Shown: positions 34,948 to 45,195 of the stretch, piece after piece
Layout of the letters: every line of letters begins with the position of its first letter
How positions within the stretch are numbered: the stretch's first letter is position 1
Source: Auricularia sp. M13
Lineage: Eukaryota > Basidiomycota > Agaricomycetes > Auriculariales > Auriculariaceae
Assembly: GCA_037042915.1 (NCBI GenBank)
Contig: CM073201.1
Location: 3,162,001 to 3,226,000 of the forward strand
Length of the DNA stretch: 64,000 nt
Direction: 5' to 3'
Notes under the pieces: generated by a model
Databases searched by the model: none
What the model saw: the letters and a program-made list of their open reading frames with translations, nothing else
Told to the model about the DNA's origin: nothing
Made by a program: the position numbers and the translations under genes

Positions 34948-36662
34948 ATGCCCGCTCTTGAACCGCCTGCGCTTATTCTCGTCACTGGTCCGTACTCGCT
35001 TCTCCCCCTCCCCCATTCTCTCTTCTTCCCCCGCTGTTGTCAGAATCAGCTGAACTGAACTTGAACCTGGAATGGCGCAGGCGCAAACGGCTTCGCCGCA
35101 ACACACATCACCGCGACGCTCCTCGAGCGCGGGTTCCGCGTGCGCGGGACGGTGCGCAGCGCGGACAAGGGCGACGCGCTCGTCGCGCTGTACAAGAAGG
35201 ACCCGGCGTTCTCGTATGTCGTCGTGCGCGATATCGCCGATGAGGACGCGTGGACGCAGCGGGGTGTCCTGGACGATGTGCACGGAATAGCGCACATCGC
35301 CGCGCCCATTGAACCTGAGGGCGGAGCTGGCGATGCGGGTGTGGAGTTTTGGTTAAAGCCGGCGGTGGAGGGTACCCTGCGCTTGTTGAGGGCTGCTAAG
35401 GCGTCTTCGTGCGTTTTCTCCTTCCCTCCCCCCTCCCCCCTTCCTAAGTCGCGCTAACGCTGACTCGTGTAGGAGCGTGAAGCGCGTCGTGATCATCGGC
35501 ACGACGGCGTCCATGATCGACTTCGAGCTCAAGCCGCTGGTGTACACCGCAGCCGACTGGAACGACGCAGCCATCAAGGAGCTGGAGGCGAAGGGCGAGG
35601 CGACGAGCGCGTGGCTCAAGTACTGCGCGAGCAAGACGCTCTCCGAGCGCGCCGTGTGGGATTTCGTCAAGGCCGAATCGGAGGCGGGCGGGCTGCCGTT
35701 CGAGGTGACTTATGTGTTGCCGTCGTGGATATATGGCCCCGTACTGCTCAAGGTACGGTGCATTAATACCCTCCCTCTTATCTCGCCATTTCACCGTGAT
35801 ATCAACTGACTGATGCATTGTTGAAGGTCGAGAGCCCTGAGAAGCTCGTCATGTCGCTCCGCCTCCTCCACGGGCACTTCGCGCACCCGAAGCTCGACGA
35901 CGCGTCCCTCGCGGCGTTCTCGGGCTCGTTCAGCGATGTGCGCGACGTCGCGCGCGCGTTCGTAGACGCGTTTACGCGTCCTGAGCTGGGTGGGAAGCGC
36001 ATCATCCAGTGCAGCGTGAATCACCCCACGGTCCAGGAGCTCTGTGCGCGATTCCTCTCAGTCTCATCCTTCTTCCCGCCTGACCTACATGCCGTAGATG
36101 ATGCATGGGACGCCATCCCGGTAAACGAGCGGCCCAAGCTGCCGTTCGAGGTGCCGAGAGGAAAGCCTGGGGTGGATGCGGAGAGCAGGAAGGGATTCCC
36201 GACTAGTCTCCTTCGCAGACTTTGAAGTTCGAAGGTAATCGTTCGAATTAAAGTCTGCATCAATACGCGCCCCCCTGATAGAGAGCCCCCAATTCGGAGG
36301 CAATCGCTGATCCGCCCTGATCCGTGACCGGCGCTTAGGTCTTTGGGACGGTCGTGCGCTTCGTAGAGAAGTCCCAATCCTGCAGGCGGGCAGCACAACC
36401 TGAGATGAGTTTCAATTCCCCTTGAATACCCGTCTGAAATATAGGAGAGATTTTGTTTTGGCGACTTGGACACGACGCGTTTCGATCACGTGCATCACGG
36501 CCCCAGCCGAATTGGGGGCTCTCTATTAGGCAGGTGTGATTTGATACAGACTAATTCCCGACGTTTGTGACGTCTGAGGAGGAGCTCGGGTGGAAGTTCC
36601 GCACGCTGAGTGAGACGCTGAGGGATACGTTTGCGAGCTTTGTCGAGCAGGGGCTCGTCTAA
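34948..36662 (+). pseudogene. Extended SDR (NAD(P)-dependent reductase) interrupted by a transposon in its last exon
   Basis: Four exons join in phase (34948-34987, 35081-35408, 35473-35752 and from 35827). They encode an atypical extended SDR of the dihydroflavonol-reductase/methylglyoxal-reductase kind. A Rossmann TGANGFAATHI motif, RGTVRSADKG, and catalytic YCASK in LKYCASKTLSERAVWDFV are all present. Late in exon 4 the frame reads AESRKGFPT and then runs into a 350-bp insertion (36204-36553). Beyond it, right after the duplicated target ATTCCCGAC, the same frame continues as FVTSEEELGWKFRTLSETLR to a TAA at 36662. The insertion therefore truncates the last 40 or so residues, leaving a protein that ends near 36225. 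It may retain some activity, but the expected C-terminus is lost. Confidence 0.85.
36204..36553. mobile_element. Small non-autonomous DNA transposon, 350 bp, 9-bp target duplication
   Basis: ATTCCCGAC flanks it at 36195-36203 and 36554-36562. The right terminus, read inward on the minus strand, starts TAGTCTGTATCAA. A matching inverted copy, AGTCTGCATCAA, lies about 46 bp inside the left end, and both run into a perfect 20-bp inverted repeat, ATAGAGAGCCCCCAATTCGG. The extra left 46 bp form their own hairpin (GCAGACTTT/AAAGTCTGC). A 9-bp duplication would fit Mutator-like or hAT-like elements; the family is not settled. Confidence 0.75.
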
Positions 36663-36761
36663 ATTTGTGATTGACAAGGCTGTGCACTTGTACTACATAC
36701 AGGATGTACATAGACGGCGAATACCATGACGATCTCCGAGTGACAGCCTATCAGAATTAGT

Positions 36762-37222
36762 TCAATAGCCTATGGGTGAGAGCTTGAGGAAGCAAACGCA
36801 CTTGAACTCCTCCCCCGGGCCGATGATATCCTCAGTAATCTTCCACAGCTTCTCCGGGAGCCCCGTCTTCTCGAGCGAGGGGCCTTGCACGGCCTCGATC
36901 TGGGAGTCGGCCAGGTACGCGCCATTGTGCGCCGCGAGCGCCGGGTTGAGCGCGGCGACGGGAAGCGTGGCCGCGCCCTGCGCGAGGCTCTTGTCCTTGA
37001 TCCCGAGTCCCGCAACGCGTTCTTGGGTCTGAGAGACGACGGTGTCGGGCATGATGGCTGTCGCCCAAATTGCTTAAGTGGGGCCGGTGGTGTGAGTTTG
37101 CTATTGAGATTCGTGAGTGCTATCGCATTGAAGGTGAGAAAGGCATACGAGCTTCGACTCCGCGTAAGCCTGCTACCACTGAAAAAGCTTCTTCTCCAGT
37201 TGTAGTCGTCGTATTCTAGACG
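36762..37222 (-). pseudogene. C-terminal fragment of a classical SDR
   Basis: The fragment begins near the active-site region (EYDDYN, then AYAESK in a neighbouring frame) and continues IWATAIMPDTVVSQTQERVA, DKSLAQGAATLPVAALNPAL, NGAYLADSQ and PEKLWKITEDIIG. These match the last half of the intact SDR at 37766-39965 (DKTLEQGASTTLVAALDPAL, NGAYLADCQ). The N-terminal cofactor-binding half is absent upstream and the active-site block is out of frame, so it is a broken partial duplicate. Confidence 0.8.
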
Positions 37223-37765
37223 CCCAACTGAGCGCAAACGTTCACAGAACGAAGCCCTCGGACAGACTATGCATGAGAACCAGTTGCGGATCAATTCCGC
37301 ATTCTAGGGGACTTTATAGACATTGCTGATGTACAATTCTGCCGAAAATGACTTGCAAAGCTTGAAGCTTGGCTTGGCCAATTGCAACATATCTGAAAGA
37401 GTCTGGCATCAACGTCTTGATGACCTTACAATAATTCCTCATCTCCGAGTCGTCTCACCATGTTGGGTAAGCTTTTCGGGTTACTTGCTATTTGTCTGTC
37501 TCCATATTGATGTTCCTTTTCGTCCTTGTTGGTAGTTGTACCATTTTAGACGCGATGAATCCACTCTTGGGCTCCTGAGTCCCGTAGTACTCAAATCGGG
37601 GGCGGCATGATGCATGATGTTCGATCCGGATTCCGAGTCATTCGCATGGTAAGTTACTCAAGTACAAACTTAAGTGTTGACGACGCAAACATATAGATGC
37701 TATTTCACATCAAAGGCTAAGAACTGCGTCAATGATTCAGAGCAACATAACGATACTGAAGCGAC

Positions 37766-39965
37766 TCACGTAAAGCTCTCCCCGATAATGCGCTCGCTAA
37801 TCTTCCAAAGCTTCTCAGCCAACTCGGATTTTGCGGCAGCTTCGCAGCGAAGAGGCGCAACCTGGCAATCGGCCAGGTATGCACCGTTATGCTCCTTGAG
37901 TGCAGGGTCGAGCGCCGCAACGAGCGTCGTGGAAGCGCCTTGCTCGAGGGTCTTATCCTTGACCTTGAGCGACAAGACGTACTCCTTCATCTTGGACCGT
38001 TCCTCCTCGGGGAAGAAACGCATGAGGGAGGTTCCCCAGATCGCTGCAGGAGATGATCAGTGAGATGACAGCATGAAGACATCACTTCTGTAAAAAGCGA
38101 TCTGCTCCGGAGCCGGTATCAGCCGCTCCAAGAGCTCCGATGCTCTGGCCGTTGCCTAGAGCAGCCAGAGCGCGCAGAGCACTGGCTCGGGACTTGAAGC
38201 AACACGTCGCAATTGCAATTAGAGCATGCTGGTGTTAAGAAGTCGAAAAAAATAATTATACTCAAATGTGTTCGGAATGCAGTAAAAACACGTTTGCACA
38301 TGGTCTCCAAAAATATGATTTTTTGAAACTTGTCTCTGACTTGGCAGCCATTGCGGCGTTCGACGAGGCTGAGGTCGGGCCTTGAAAACCTTTCAAGATC
38401 CGCCCGAAGGTCCGGTCACAAATACAGGCCGGGCTCTGAGCGGAGTCCCAAATGCCCCGCTTGCTTTTGCTCTCATGTCAGCGACCTGGCGCCGTTGCCG
38501 CCGCTGCCGTCGTCACTGATCCCCGGTTGTCTGCGCTCGGCTTCCTGTTTGTGTGCTCTTGGCCTTGGTCGTCTATGTCTCTGGGCTGTGGTCTGGGCTG
38601 TGTTTGCGTGGTATCTGGCTCTGGTTCTCGTGCTTGCTAACAGTCTGCTGCTCTGGCTTGTTGCTATCTGGTCGCTGGGCTCTGGTCGCTTGTCGCTACT
38701 AACTGTCTGTTCAGATTTTCAAGACTCGACGTTTCCAGAGGCATAGGAGCAGCGTTGGTATGCAGGTACGTCACACGCACTTGCTTCAGGCTGGTCATTG
38801 ACGATGCTCTTGTTAGGTCCGCAATGGCCATGTTGCATGTGGAAGGATACTAGGATTGCAGGACTATATACGGGTTGCGTAGACTCGCTGTTATTCGTAA
38901 ATTTGAAATATCAATAATTTTTCTATATCATCTTTGACGTGCATGAACAACTTAAGAAAGTAGTGAGCAATAAGAAGTACAGAGTAGTCGTCGATGTCTG
39001 CTCTCACGTGCTCCAGCTCGTCCAGGAGTGCGCCAGAGCAGAGACGGGTTGCTCCAGAGACGGGGTTTATCTTCCGCGCTCTGCCGCTCTGGAGCGCGCA
39101 GAGTGCGCCAGAGTAAAATCCATTTTTACAGAAGCAGTGGGAAGAAACGGACTTCCTGGGTGGACGCTGAATGAGACTAGGCCGTTTCCATGTGCGGCTA
39201 GATACTGCGAGAAGTGGACGTTTGCCTGGTGGACGTGAGTCATCTTCTCGTGAATCCGGGAGAAAAACTTGGAACACACCAGCTTCGATTCTGCGTAGGC
39301 CGGGTAGAATTCGTATGGTCTCCGCTCGAAGTTATAATCATCATAGTCTATGAAAGTGATTCAGGAGCGCGTTACGAGAGATAATATGTGGCGGACGCAC
39401 CTCCCTTAGCTATGGAATAGGCGCCACTGCTGAGATTGATAACACGGGGCGCATCGGTCTTGCGCAGCGCAGGGAGAAGCAGCTTGGTCAGGAGAAAGTG
39501 CCCTATATGGTTCGTTGCGAAGTTGATCTCGACCCCGTCGGGGCTCAGCTCGCGCGCCTGGTTCGTCACGCCGGCGTTGTTTATCAGGACGTCAATCCTG
39601 GGATTCTCCTTAAGGATTTCGCTAGCGCCTGCGCGAACCGAGGCAAGACTGCCGAGATCGATCCCGTACGTCTTGACCGTGATATTGCTGTCGATAGCGC
39701 GGATGCCCTCCTCAACGGACGCGTACTTCGCAGGCGTGCGTCCGATGAGGATGATGCTTTCTGGGTGACCACGGGCAAGAGAGAGCGCGGTGGCTTCACC
39801 GATTCCTTTGGGCGAGGGACCAGTGATAACAACTGGAGGATGCGCACACCATTATGTAACGTATCGTCAGCAATGGTTGCACGCACACACTCGTCCTTGA
39901 ACCTGCGCGCTGAACGCTGCGACGACCTCATCGCCAGTCGTGTTGAATCCAAAGGTGGTAGACAT
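37766..39965 (-). CDS. Classical short-chain dehydrogenase/reductase, 327 aa
   Basis: Four exons fit in phase: 39887-39965, 39401-39832, 39153-39347 and 37766-38043. The exon 1 donor GTGCGT leaves VQGRVFVITGPSPKGIGEAT, the Rossmann TGxxxGxG nucleotide site. Other marks are LIGRTP, DLGSLASVRAG, NNAGV, INLSSGAY (catalytic Ser), AYAESK (catalytic Tyr and Lys) and SVHPG. The late ALDPAL-GAYLADCQ tail is typical of retinol-dehydrogenase-like fungal SDRs, which reduce or oxidise small carbonyl or alcohol substrates; the substrate here is unknown. The last intron is 1,109 bp and contains a 1,050-bp inverted-repeat segment, yet its splice (donor GTCCGT, acceptor CTGCAG) restores frame as VHPGTIWGTSLMRF. 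A broken partial copy lies about 0.5 kb downstream. Confidence 0.88.
38085..39134. mobile_element. Probable DNA transposon relic, 1,050 bp, inside the SDR intron
   Basis: Perfect 12-bp inverted termini, CTTCTGTAAAAA (38085-38096) and its complement (39123-39134), bound the segment. Beyond them both ends are rich in GCTCTGG/CAGAGC-type palindromic words. I found no target duplication and no transposase, so the identity is less sure than for the other elements. Removing it would leave an intron of about 60 bp, the local norm. Confidence 0.5.
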
Positions 39966-40498
39966 ATTTTCGCGTATCGTGGGTGGAAGAGCGGTTGGAA
40001 AGGCCGTTCCGAACTGCTCAGTCATATATATGGTGCTGACCAAGGTTCTCCGGTTGCGACCCTACTTACATAAGCTGCTGTCAGCGGATGGTGCTGCGGA
40101 CCTTTGAACAATTTGACACCGGAGCTGGCGGTTCGGAGTTGTGACACTAGCCTCCGTTCTATTTTCATCCAACCAAGCCCTGCCCCAGAACACCCGTTTA
40201 TCTTGTCATTCATATTTGGCGCAATTGAAAGGCCATTTGTTGTACGTCCCTGCCCGCTCTTGACATGTGGGTCATCGATCAACACCTCCAGCTTCCTGCG
40301 AGTCAGTGGCACGCGCTGCAGCCTTCCCCAATGGGGCTCTGGGACAATGATATCTTCCTGCTGCAGACAATACTAAGGGTAGCTCGTGGTTGCTCGTGCC
40401 ACAGTGGTCGACAACTACTATGTCAGCGCAGGTGGCACACAAGAGGTTTAAATCTAGCAATTGGGCCTTAGATCTGAACAACGCTATCTGCTACAGAC
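39966..40498. other. Divergent promoter region, no supported gene
   Basis: It lies between the SDR (minus) and the Ser/Pro-rich gene (plus). Overlapping short frames on both strands are not credible. Confidence 0.5.
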
Positions 40499-41407
40499 AT
40501 GCTCTCACCTTCGCCTGAAGCTAGTCTTCCTCGTCGATTGGAATTGACAGATCTCCCAACCGACAGCTCTGCATCGCTCGTCTGCCCGCCATTGAACGAG
40601 GTTACGCACATTCAAAGTGCCCCGCTAAAGGCCAGTCGCTGAACACTCGTTCCGCATGCTGTCCATAGCTCATAATGTCAAGTACAGGCACCTAGTCGAC
40701 GTTCAAACCGCATTGCGACAAAGAACCAAACGTCTGCTTCGACAGGACAGGCTATATCACCCCCGCGTTTCAAACCAAGCCCTTTACCTGTAAAACGGAC
40801 ACCCAAACGTCAACTCGAGAATTCAGTTCAATCTTATGCACCTTCTGCTGCCTCGGATCCTCATCCTGACATCACTCCTCTCGACGGCGCTAGTGTCAGT
40901 TCTGTTTTGGGACCCACTCGAACACCCAGGAAAAAATCGCGCACACGTCTCTGTCCGTACCCTACTCCGGAGGAGCCTATCCGCGTTCGTCGGAAGCCAA
41001 TCGTGCTCCCGTTGGATAGGCACGGCGATACGCACGAGTTGGATTACCCTTCTTTCCCGGATTCGCCCCCGCTGCGCCAGAGCGAGCGCAGAAACCTGGC
41101 CCTGGAAGCGCTCTCTCACGCCGCTGCCGTCGCTCTGCTATCTCCCTCGCTCAGCCAACCGCCTCGTCATTCTGCTGTGTCCTCATCACTTGACGGTCTA
41201 TCTTCCGAGTCGCTGCGCGCGATTCAGTCATCGCGCTCGTCCGGAAACGGCGCAGCTCCGAGTCATGACCACTCTCAAGCGTGTTCAGCTATCGACTGTT
41301 GGCTCTGGAACCGCAGGCTTCCTGCTCCCTCACCGTGCGTTTTCTACATGCCCGCAAGGCACCATTTAGACAAGGCCTGTATCCGTCTTTTGGATGACCG
41401 GTTCTGA
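40499..41407 (+). CDS. Hypothetical Ser/Pro/Arg-rich protein
   Basis: The first exon, 40499-40600, begins MLSPSPEASLPRRLELTDLP; a GTTACG donor and a CAG acceptor at 40687 join it in phase to a long second exon. The product is low-complexity and basic: ISPPRFKPSPLPVKRTPKRQ, VLGPTRTPRKKSRTRLCPYP, RVRRKPIVLPLDRHGDTHEL and a serine-rich end. No folded domain is visible; the many S/T-P sites and basic clusters suggest a nuclear, phosphorylated protein (inference). The 3' end is uncertain: the frame runs to 41407, but a GTGCGT donor at about 41337 could lead to another exon. Confidence 0.55.
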
Positions 41408-41678
41408 GGCGTACTTCACTTCGGCAAGTCTGGTGTGGCCGCTCCTATATACTGATCGGAGGTACATGGGTGTCCTAACCAATGCGCCCTCAAAATGGAA
41501 TTTGAATCATATCTCTCCTCAACTAGCGCGCTTTATGGATACAGAACTTCTTAATTCCTCGTACAGGCTTGCAAGTCTCGATCTCATGGCCCTGCGCAGA
41601 CCGCCAAGCCATCTTGCCACGAATCACAATGCCCAAATGCGGCAGGATCAGCAACGCCAAGCACGCGACCGGGCGTTT

Positions 41679-41685
41679 ATAAAGG
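41679..41685 (+). promoter_or_regulatory. TATA box of the con-13-like gene
   Basis: TATAAAG lies 81 bp before the start codon, followed by a pyrimidine-rich leader. Confidence 0.65.
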
Positions 41686-41765
41686 CGAGCACACGATCGT
41701 GCCCTCCATTTTGGCTCTTTTTTTCTCGGGTTTCAGGTTTCTCATTTTCTTCGTTTTAGTTCGAC

Positions 41766-42812
41766 ATGCTTCGTATTTCTGCTTTCGTTCTTCTCGCCTC
41801 TGCCGTTCTCGCGGACGACAACCTTCACAAGGACACACTCTTTAAGAATGGCCTCAGCGAACCTCTTGCACGCTTCAGTGAGATCCACACGCCGGCATAC
41901 GAGACCTGGCCATCCAGCATCCCCGAAGTCTGCAAGAAATGGTCCACGGGCCCCGCTTACGGGCACGACGGCGACGTCAGCTGCGATGTTGGCGGCATGA
42001 CGGCCATTGAGATCAAGATCGAGGACTGCGAGGACACTTGGACGCTCTGTCGTTGCGGCAACGCGGAAATGAAGTGCGCACGTTTCGCCCTCCCCTGCGC
42101 CTGGATTCGCGCTTAACACCGCTCTGCACCGGACATCAGCATGGACGACTTTGCCCGCCGCTTTGCACAGGTGCCGCCGGGCATCCGCAGCTACACCGGC
42201 GCGGCGCTTGCGGCGCAGAGCGGCGGATGCAGCGGTGTGACGCTCGACTGGAACTTCATCCGCTACCACGGCGATTGCGGCTTCACGTGAGTTCGCTGTT
42301 GCTGACTCAGCACGTGGCCCTGACGCCCGTGCCCTGATCTGAAAGCGTCTTCCTGCACGAGAGCGGCCATGCCCTGGACGGTGCTGAGTCCTGGAACTCT
42401 GAGGCCTTCCACCAGGCAGTGGCCGAGAGCTCCTGTGTGCCTGACGACTACGCCAACTCGAACTGGGTCGAGGATTGGACACAACTCCAGGTCATCTACA
42501 CCTACTGGGTCCAGGTAAGCGCATCCTTCAACAGTTATGCATGTAGTCTCATTCTGCAATTCCCAGTTCGGCGAGATCCCGGCAGACTATGGCTGCTTGT
42601 ACCCGCAGCTCATGTCTTTGTACAACCAGGACCGCATCATCGAGGCGCTCTACTCGACGACCTGCCTCAAGGAGCGCCGCCCCTTTTGGGTGGAGCAGAA
42701 CCAGATGAATCTCCGCCGCAGCGAGTCTCGCAGATTTGCGTCTCAGGGTCTGCCACGTGCCCTGAAGTTCCCGCCCAGCGTGATGAACCACACTCTGGCC
42801 TTCTCCGGGTAG
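41766..42812 (+). CDS. Secreted con-13-like protein with an HExxH metallopeptidase motif
   Basis: Four exons in phase: 41766-42073, 42140-42286, 42346-42514 and 42567-42812, giving 289 aa. A signal peptide (MLRISAFVLLASAVLADD) is followed by DVSCDVGGMTAIEIKIEDCE, CRCGNAEM and FARRFAQVPPGIRSYTGAAL. VFLHESGHALD contains HESGH, a zinc-metallopeptidase-type HExxH. Many cysteines suggest disulphides. The arrangement matches conidiation-specific protein 13 (con-13) relatives of filamentous fungi, of uncertain biochemical role. Whether it cleaves peptides is not shown; the rest of a metzincin-type site is not obvious. Export from the cell is likely. Confidence 0.82.
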
Positions 42813-43415
42813 AGGCGAACACAACGAGACGCGACGTAGACGAAGCTTTTGCAACGCTGTATTTATCTATTCCCTTTTTATATAACAGATCATTGCGTCT
42901 CCCAAAAGGACCAGTTGAATATTATTTGATTTGCACAAAGGACGACACGCCGGCACGATGCGAACGGGCGGGACACAGACATGACGCAATTTTCCTATCG
43001 GTCAACCTCATATTTAGTTTTATAGGTCTTTTGCAGGTGTATCGCATCACCCGTAAGAGAGGAACAATGAGAAAGCACGACCAGGAACGGGCAGCGTTAC
43101 GTGAAGCCAAACGGGGAAGTTATTATTGTTCGATGCATCTTTGTCGCGGCGCACCACGTTTAAAGCTGAGCTATCTTTTCACAGAATCACTATCCGGCGC
43201 TCTCCAGACAGCTTGTATCGCGGAAAAAATGCCTCGAGGTCGTCACGGGGGCCAGATCTCGATGTCTTCAGAATGCGGCTGAGAAAGGGCCAACCGGCTG
43301 GACCGGTGATTCTGTTAAGGACAATACCCGCTCGCCGAGAAGGCATGAGCCTCACCACGCTCGGGGAAGAGCGAACAGATCAGATCCAGCACCACTCGTG
43401 GTGCACCAAGAACAT
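42813..43415. other. Intergenic stretch, no supported gene
   Basis: This is the 3' flank of the con-13-like gene and promoter of the next gene. No additional coding or repeat structure was recognised. Confidence 0.5.
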
Positions 43416-43423
43416 TATAAAAG
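43416..43423 (+). promoter_or_regulatory. TATA box of the gene at 43477
   Basis: TATAAAAG lies 61 bp before the start codon, a spacing like that of the con-13-like gene next door. Confidence 0.65.
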
Positions 43424-43476
43424 CGGCCTCTCCCACACCCTGTGTCCTCGTTTTTCGTTAAACCTTAGCTACAGAC

Positions 43477-44002
43477 ATGCGCAGCAATCGTTGGCCCCTT
43501 GGACGTGCACCTCCCACACCCGCCATCCCCACGACGGGAGTCACTGTAACCGCGGGGCCCATGTTCCACCTTATGCATTACATCCTCGTCAACCCCTACC
43601 CCCAGTACATTCAAGCCCTCCCTCCCACCGCCCCGCACGGTCCTTTCAACCCCGCCCCCGGAACACGCGTGTGGTTCCTCATCGGCGGTGTTCTCTATAC
43701 CGCCAGCGTCATCAACGCGAGCGTATGTGCTTCTTGCTCGCCGTGCGACTTTGAGGAACCTGACGTGTTGACACAGCTGCGGACCGTCTACGACCATGGC
43801 TCTTCGACGCGCTATCAGACCCGCTACGTCTTCGCGCAGTTCATCCAAGATAATCGCTTCTACGACTGGTGGCAGATGACTGCCAACGGCTCTGCGGGAA
43901 TCCATACGTGAGCTCCTGCGCCAACGTCGTACTTAGGCTCGTCGACTAATATCCTTGGCGTAGTGACCAAAACGTCCCCATCACTACTCCGCCGCCTCAG
44001 TA
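43477..44002 (+). CDS. Hypothetical protein, about 140-155 aa
   Basis: The gene starts MRSNRWPLGRAPPTPAIPTT and has a Pro-rich first half with FHLMHYILVNPYPQYIQALP, then TRVWFLIGGVLYTASVINAS. A terminal intron (43909-43963) joins AGIHT to a short last exon, DQNVPITTPPPQ. A 57-bp segment inside (43723-43779) begins GTATGT and ends GACACAG with a good branch site, yet is in frame without stops, so it may be spliced out or kept. No signal peptide or known domain is seen. The strong promoter suggests real expression; function unknown. Confidence 0.65.
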
Positions 44003-44359
44003 AACTTCAGGCTTCGGGTGCGATCAGTCAGGTTCACTGTCTGTCCCCCGTCTGTCTTGGGATTCGTATTTTGTAACAACACATATGCCGACTCATGATC
44101 ACAACCTCGTGTTTGCCTTCTTTTGTCTGTCCTCTTCACATCTTGACTGAAGTGCGACCGAACCAAAACGTTGTTTCGGAAAACGCCCTGACGACGCAGG
44201 CCATATCTCCACAAGAAGCCCAATGCAGTCTTATTCGAAGTTACAAGTGAGAATGGGAAATGAGGACTGAGGCGATGGCATCCCGCATGGAGAGGATTAC
44301 TTATCACGATACTGGATGCCACTCATTGTCATCGCAAAGCCGCTATTCAAGGCCGGGAC

Positions 44360-45045
44360 GCTGAGTAGGAACCACATAGCGTGATCCCTCACCATTGCTT
44401 GCCAAGAGTTCTTCACAAACTCCACCTATCAAGAGTCTCGGAGACCTTGATAGCCTCGGATGCGATGGCCCTCCGATGCTCCCCGAACTGCTGCAGCCAC
44501 CTCATCGAAGGCACCCGCTGCAGCGATGTGGTGCGAAATAGTCTTCCCCCGCGTGCACGGCGTCGCAGATGCCGAGATTCATGCCTTGCCAATTGCCCGC
44601 CGGCCGGCGAGTGACGATGCCCGGAATCACCGACGAGCAGGACATGGGCGCCATGGGCGCGCGCGTAGAAGCTGCCTGCGAGGGCAGAGACGACGCGGTG
44701 GCGCGAGCTCTACGTGAGGGACTTGACGCGCGATGGCGGGAGACCGTGCGAGGTGATCGCAGTTTCTTGAACGAGCTCCTATCGGCCAGCCGACATGAGA
44801 GTAGGAACTGGAGAAGCCCGGGACGATGCGTTAGCTTCAGGAACGAAGAGTGGCACAATCACATTCCGCGACCAGAAAGAGAATCTCATTACCAGACTCG
44901 ACTTCAGCAGCCTTCAGAGCTCAACCAAGTACCCGTTTGTCGTCATGACCCCACAGCACCGCCTAGAGTTGGTGCTCAGGAGTCGGCTGCAAGCCGAGGG
45001 TGTGCACATCCATCACGGAATGACAATCGTCGAGATGCGGAGCGC
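44360..45045. pseudogene. Scrambled FAD-dependent monooxygenase pseudogene
   Basis: On the plus strand, 44838-45045 encodes SGTITFRDQKENLITRLDFS, KYPFVVMTPQHRLELVLRSR and AEGVHIHHGMTIVEM, the middle part of PHBH-like FAD monooxygenases. On the minus strand, 44360-44660 encodes LLVGDSGHRHSPAGGQ and GMNLGICDAV, the GD...G..MN FAD-binding C-terminal motif, then FGEHRRAIASEAIKVSETLD. The two parts sit in opposite orientation, and the minus-strand part needs more than one frame. The N-terminal dinucleotide-binding motif is not found. It is a rearranged relic. Confidence 0.75.
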
Positions 45046-45195
45046 GGGCGTTATGTGCGACTTTGCAGTCGACGATCACAGTGCAAGCAACAGACCGCAG
45101 ATTCGGAGTCTGAGAGTTGCAGAGAAATTCCCGAGCCTCAGTATTGTAGATAAGAACAGTTCGAGGGATATACAACGTCGCGCCCAGGAGCGCGA

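Noticed and set aside
36281-36523. A separate TA-flanked element nested inside the 350-bp insertion
   Set aside because: The similarity of the two arms continues outward past the TA sites for about 25 bp more, so the inner repeat is part of the outer element's termini.
38330-38746. A 138-aa plus-strand frame with hydrophobic stretches
   Set aside because: It falls inside the inverted-repeat segment in the SDR intron; Leu/Cys/Trp-rich content comes from CTCTGGCTCTGG-type repeats, and there is no recognisable domain.
39067-39279. The SDR ending prematurely after SVHPGSPF, as if truncated by an insertion
   Set aside because: A GTCCGT donor at 39152 and a CTGCAG acceptor at 38044 restore frame to IWGTSLMRF, so the gene appears intact with a long intron.
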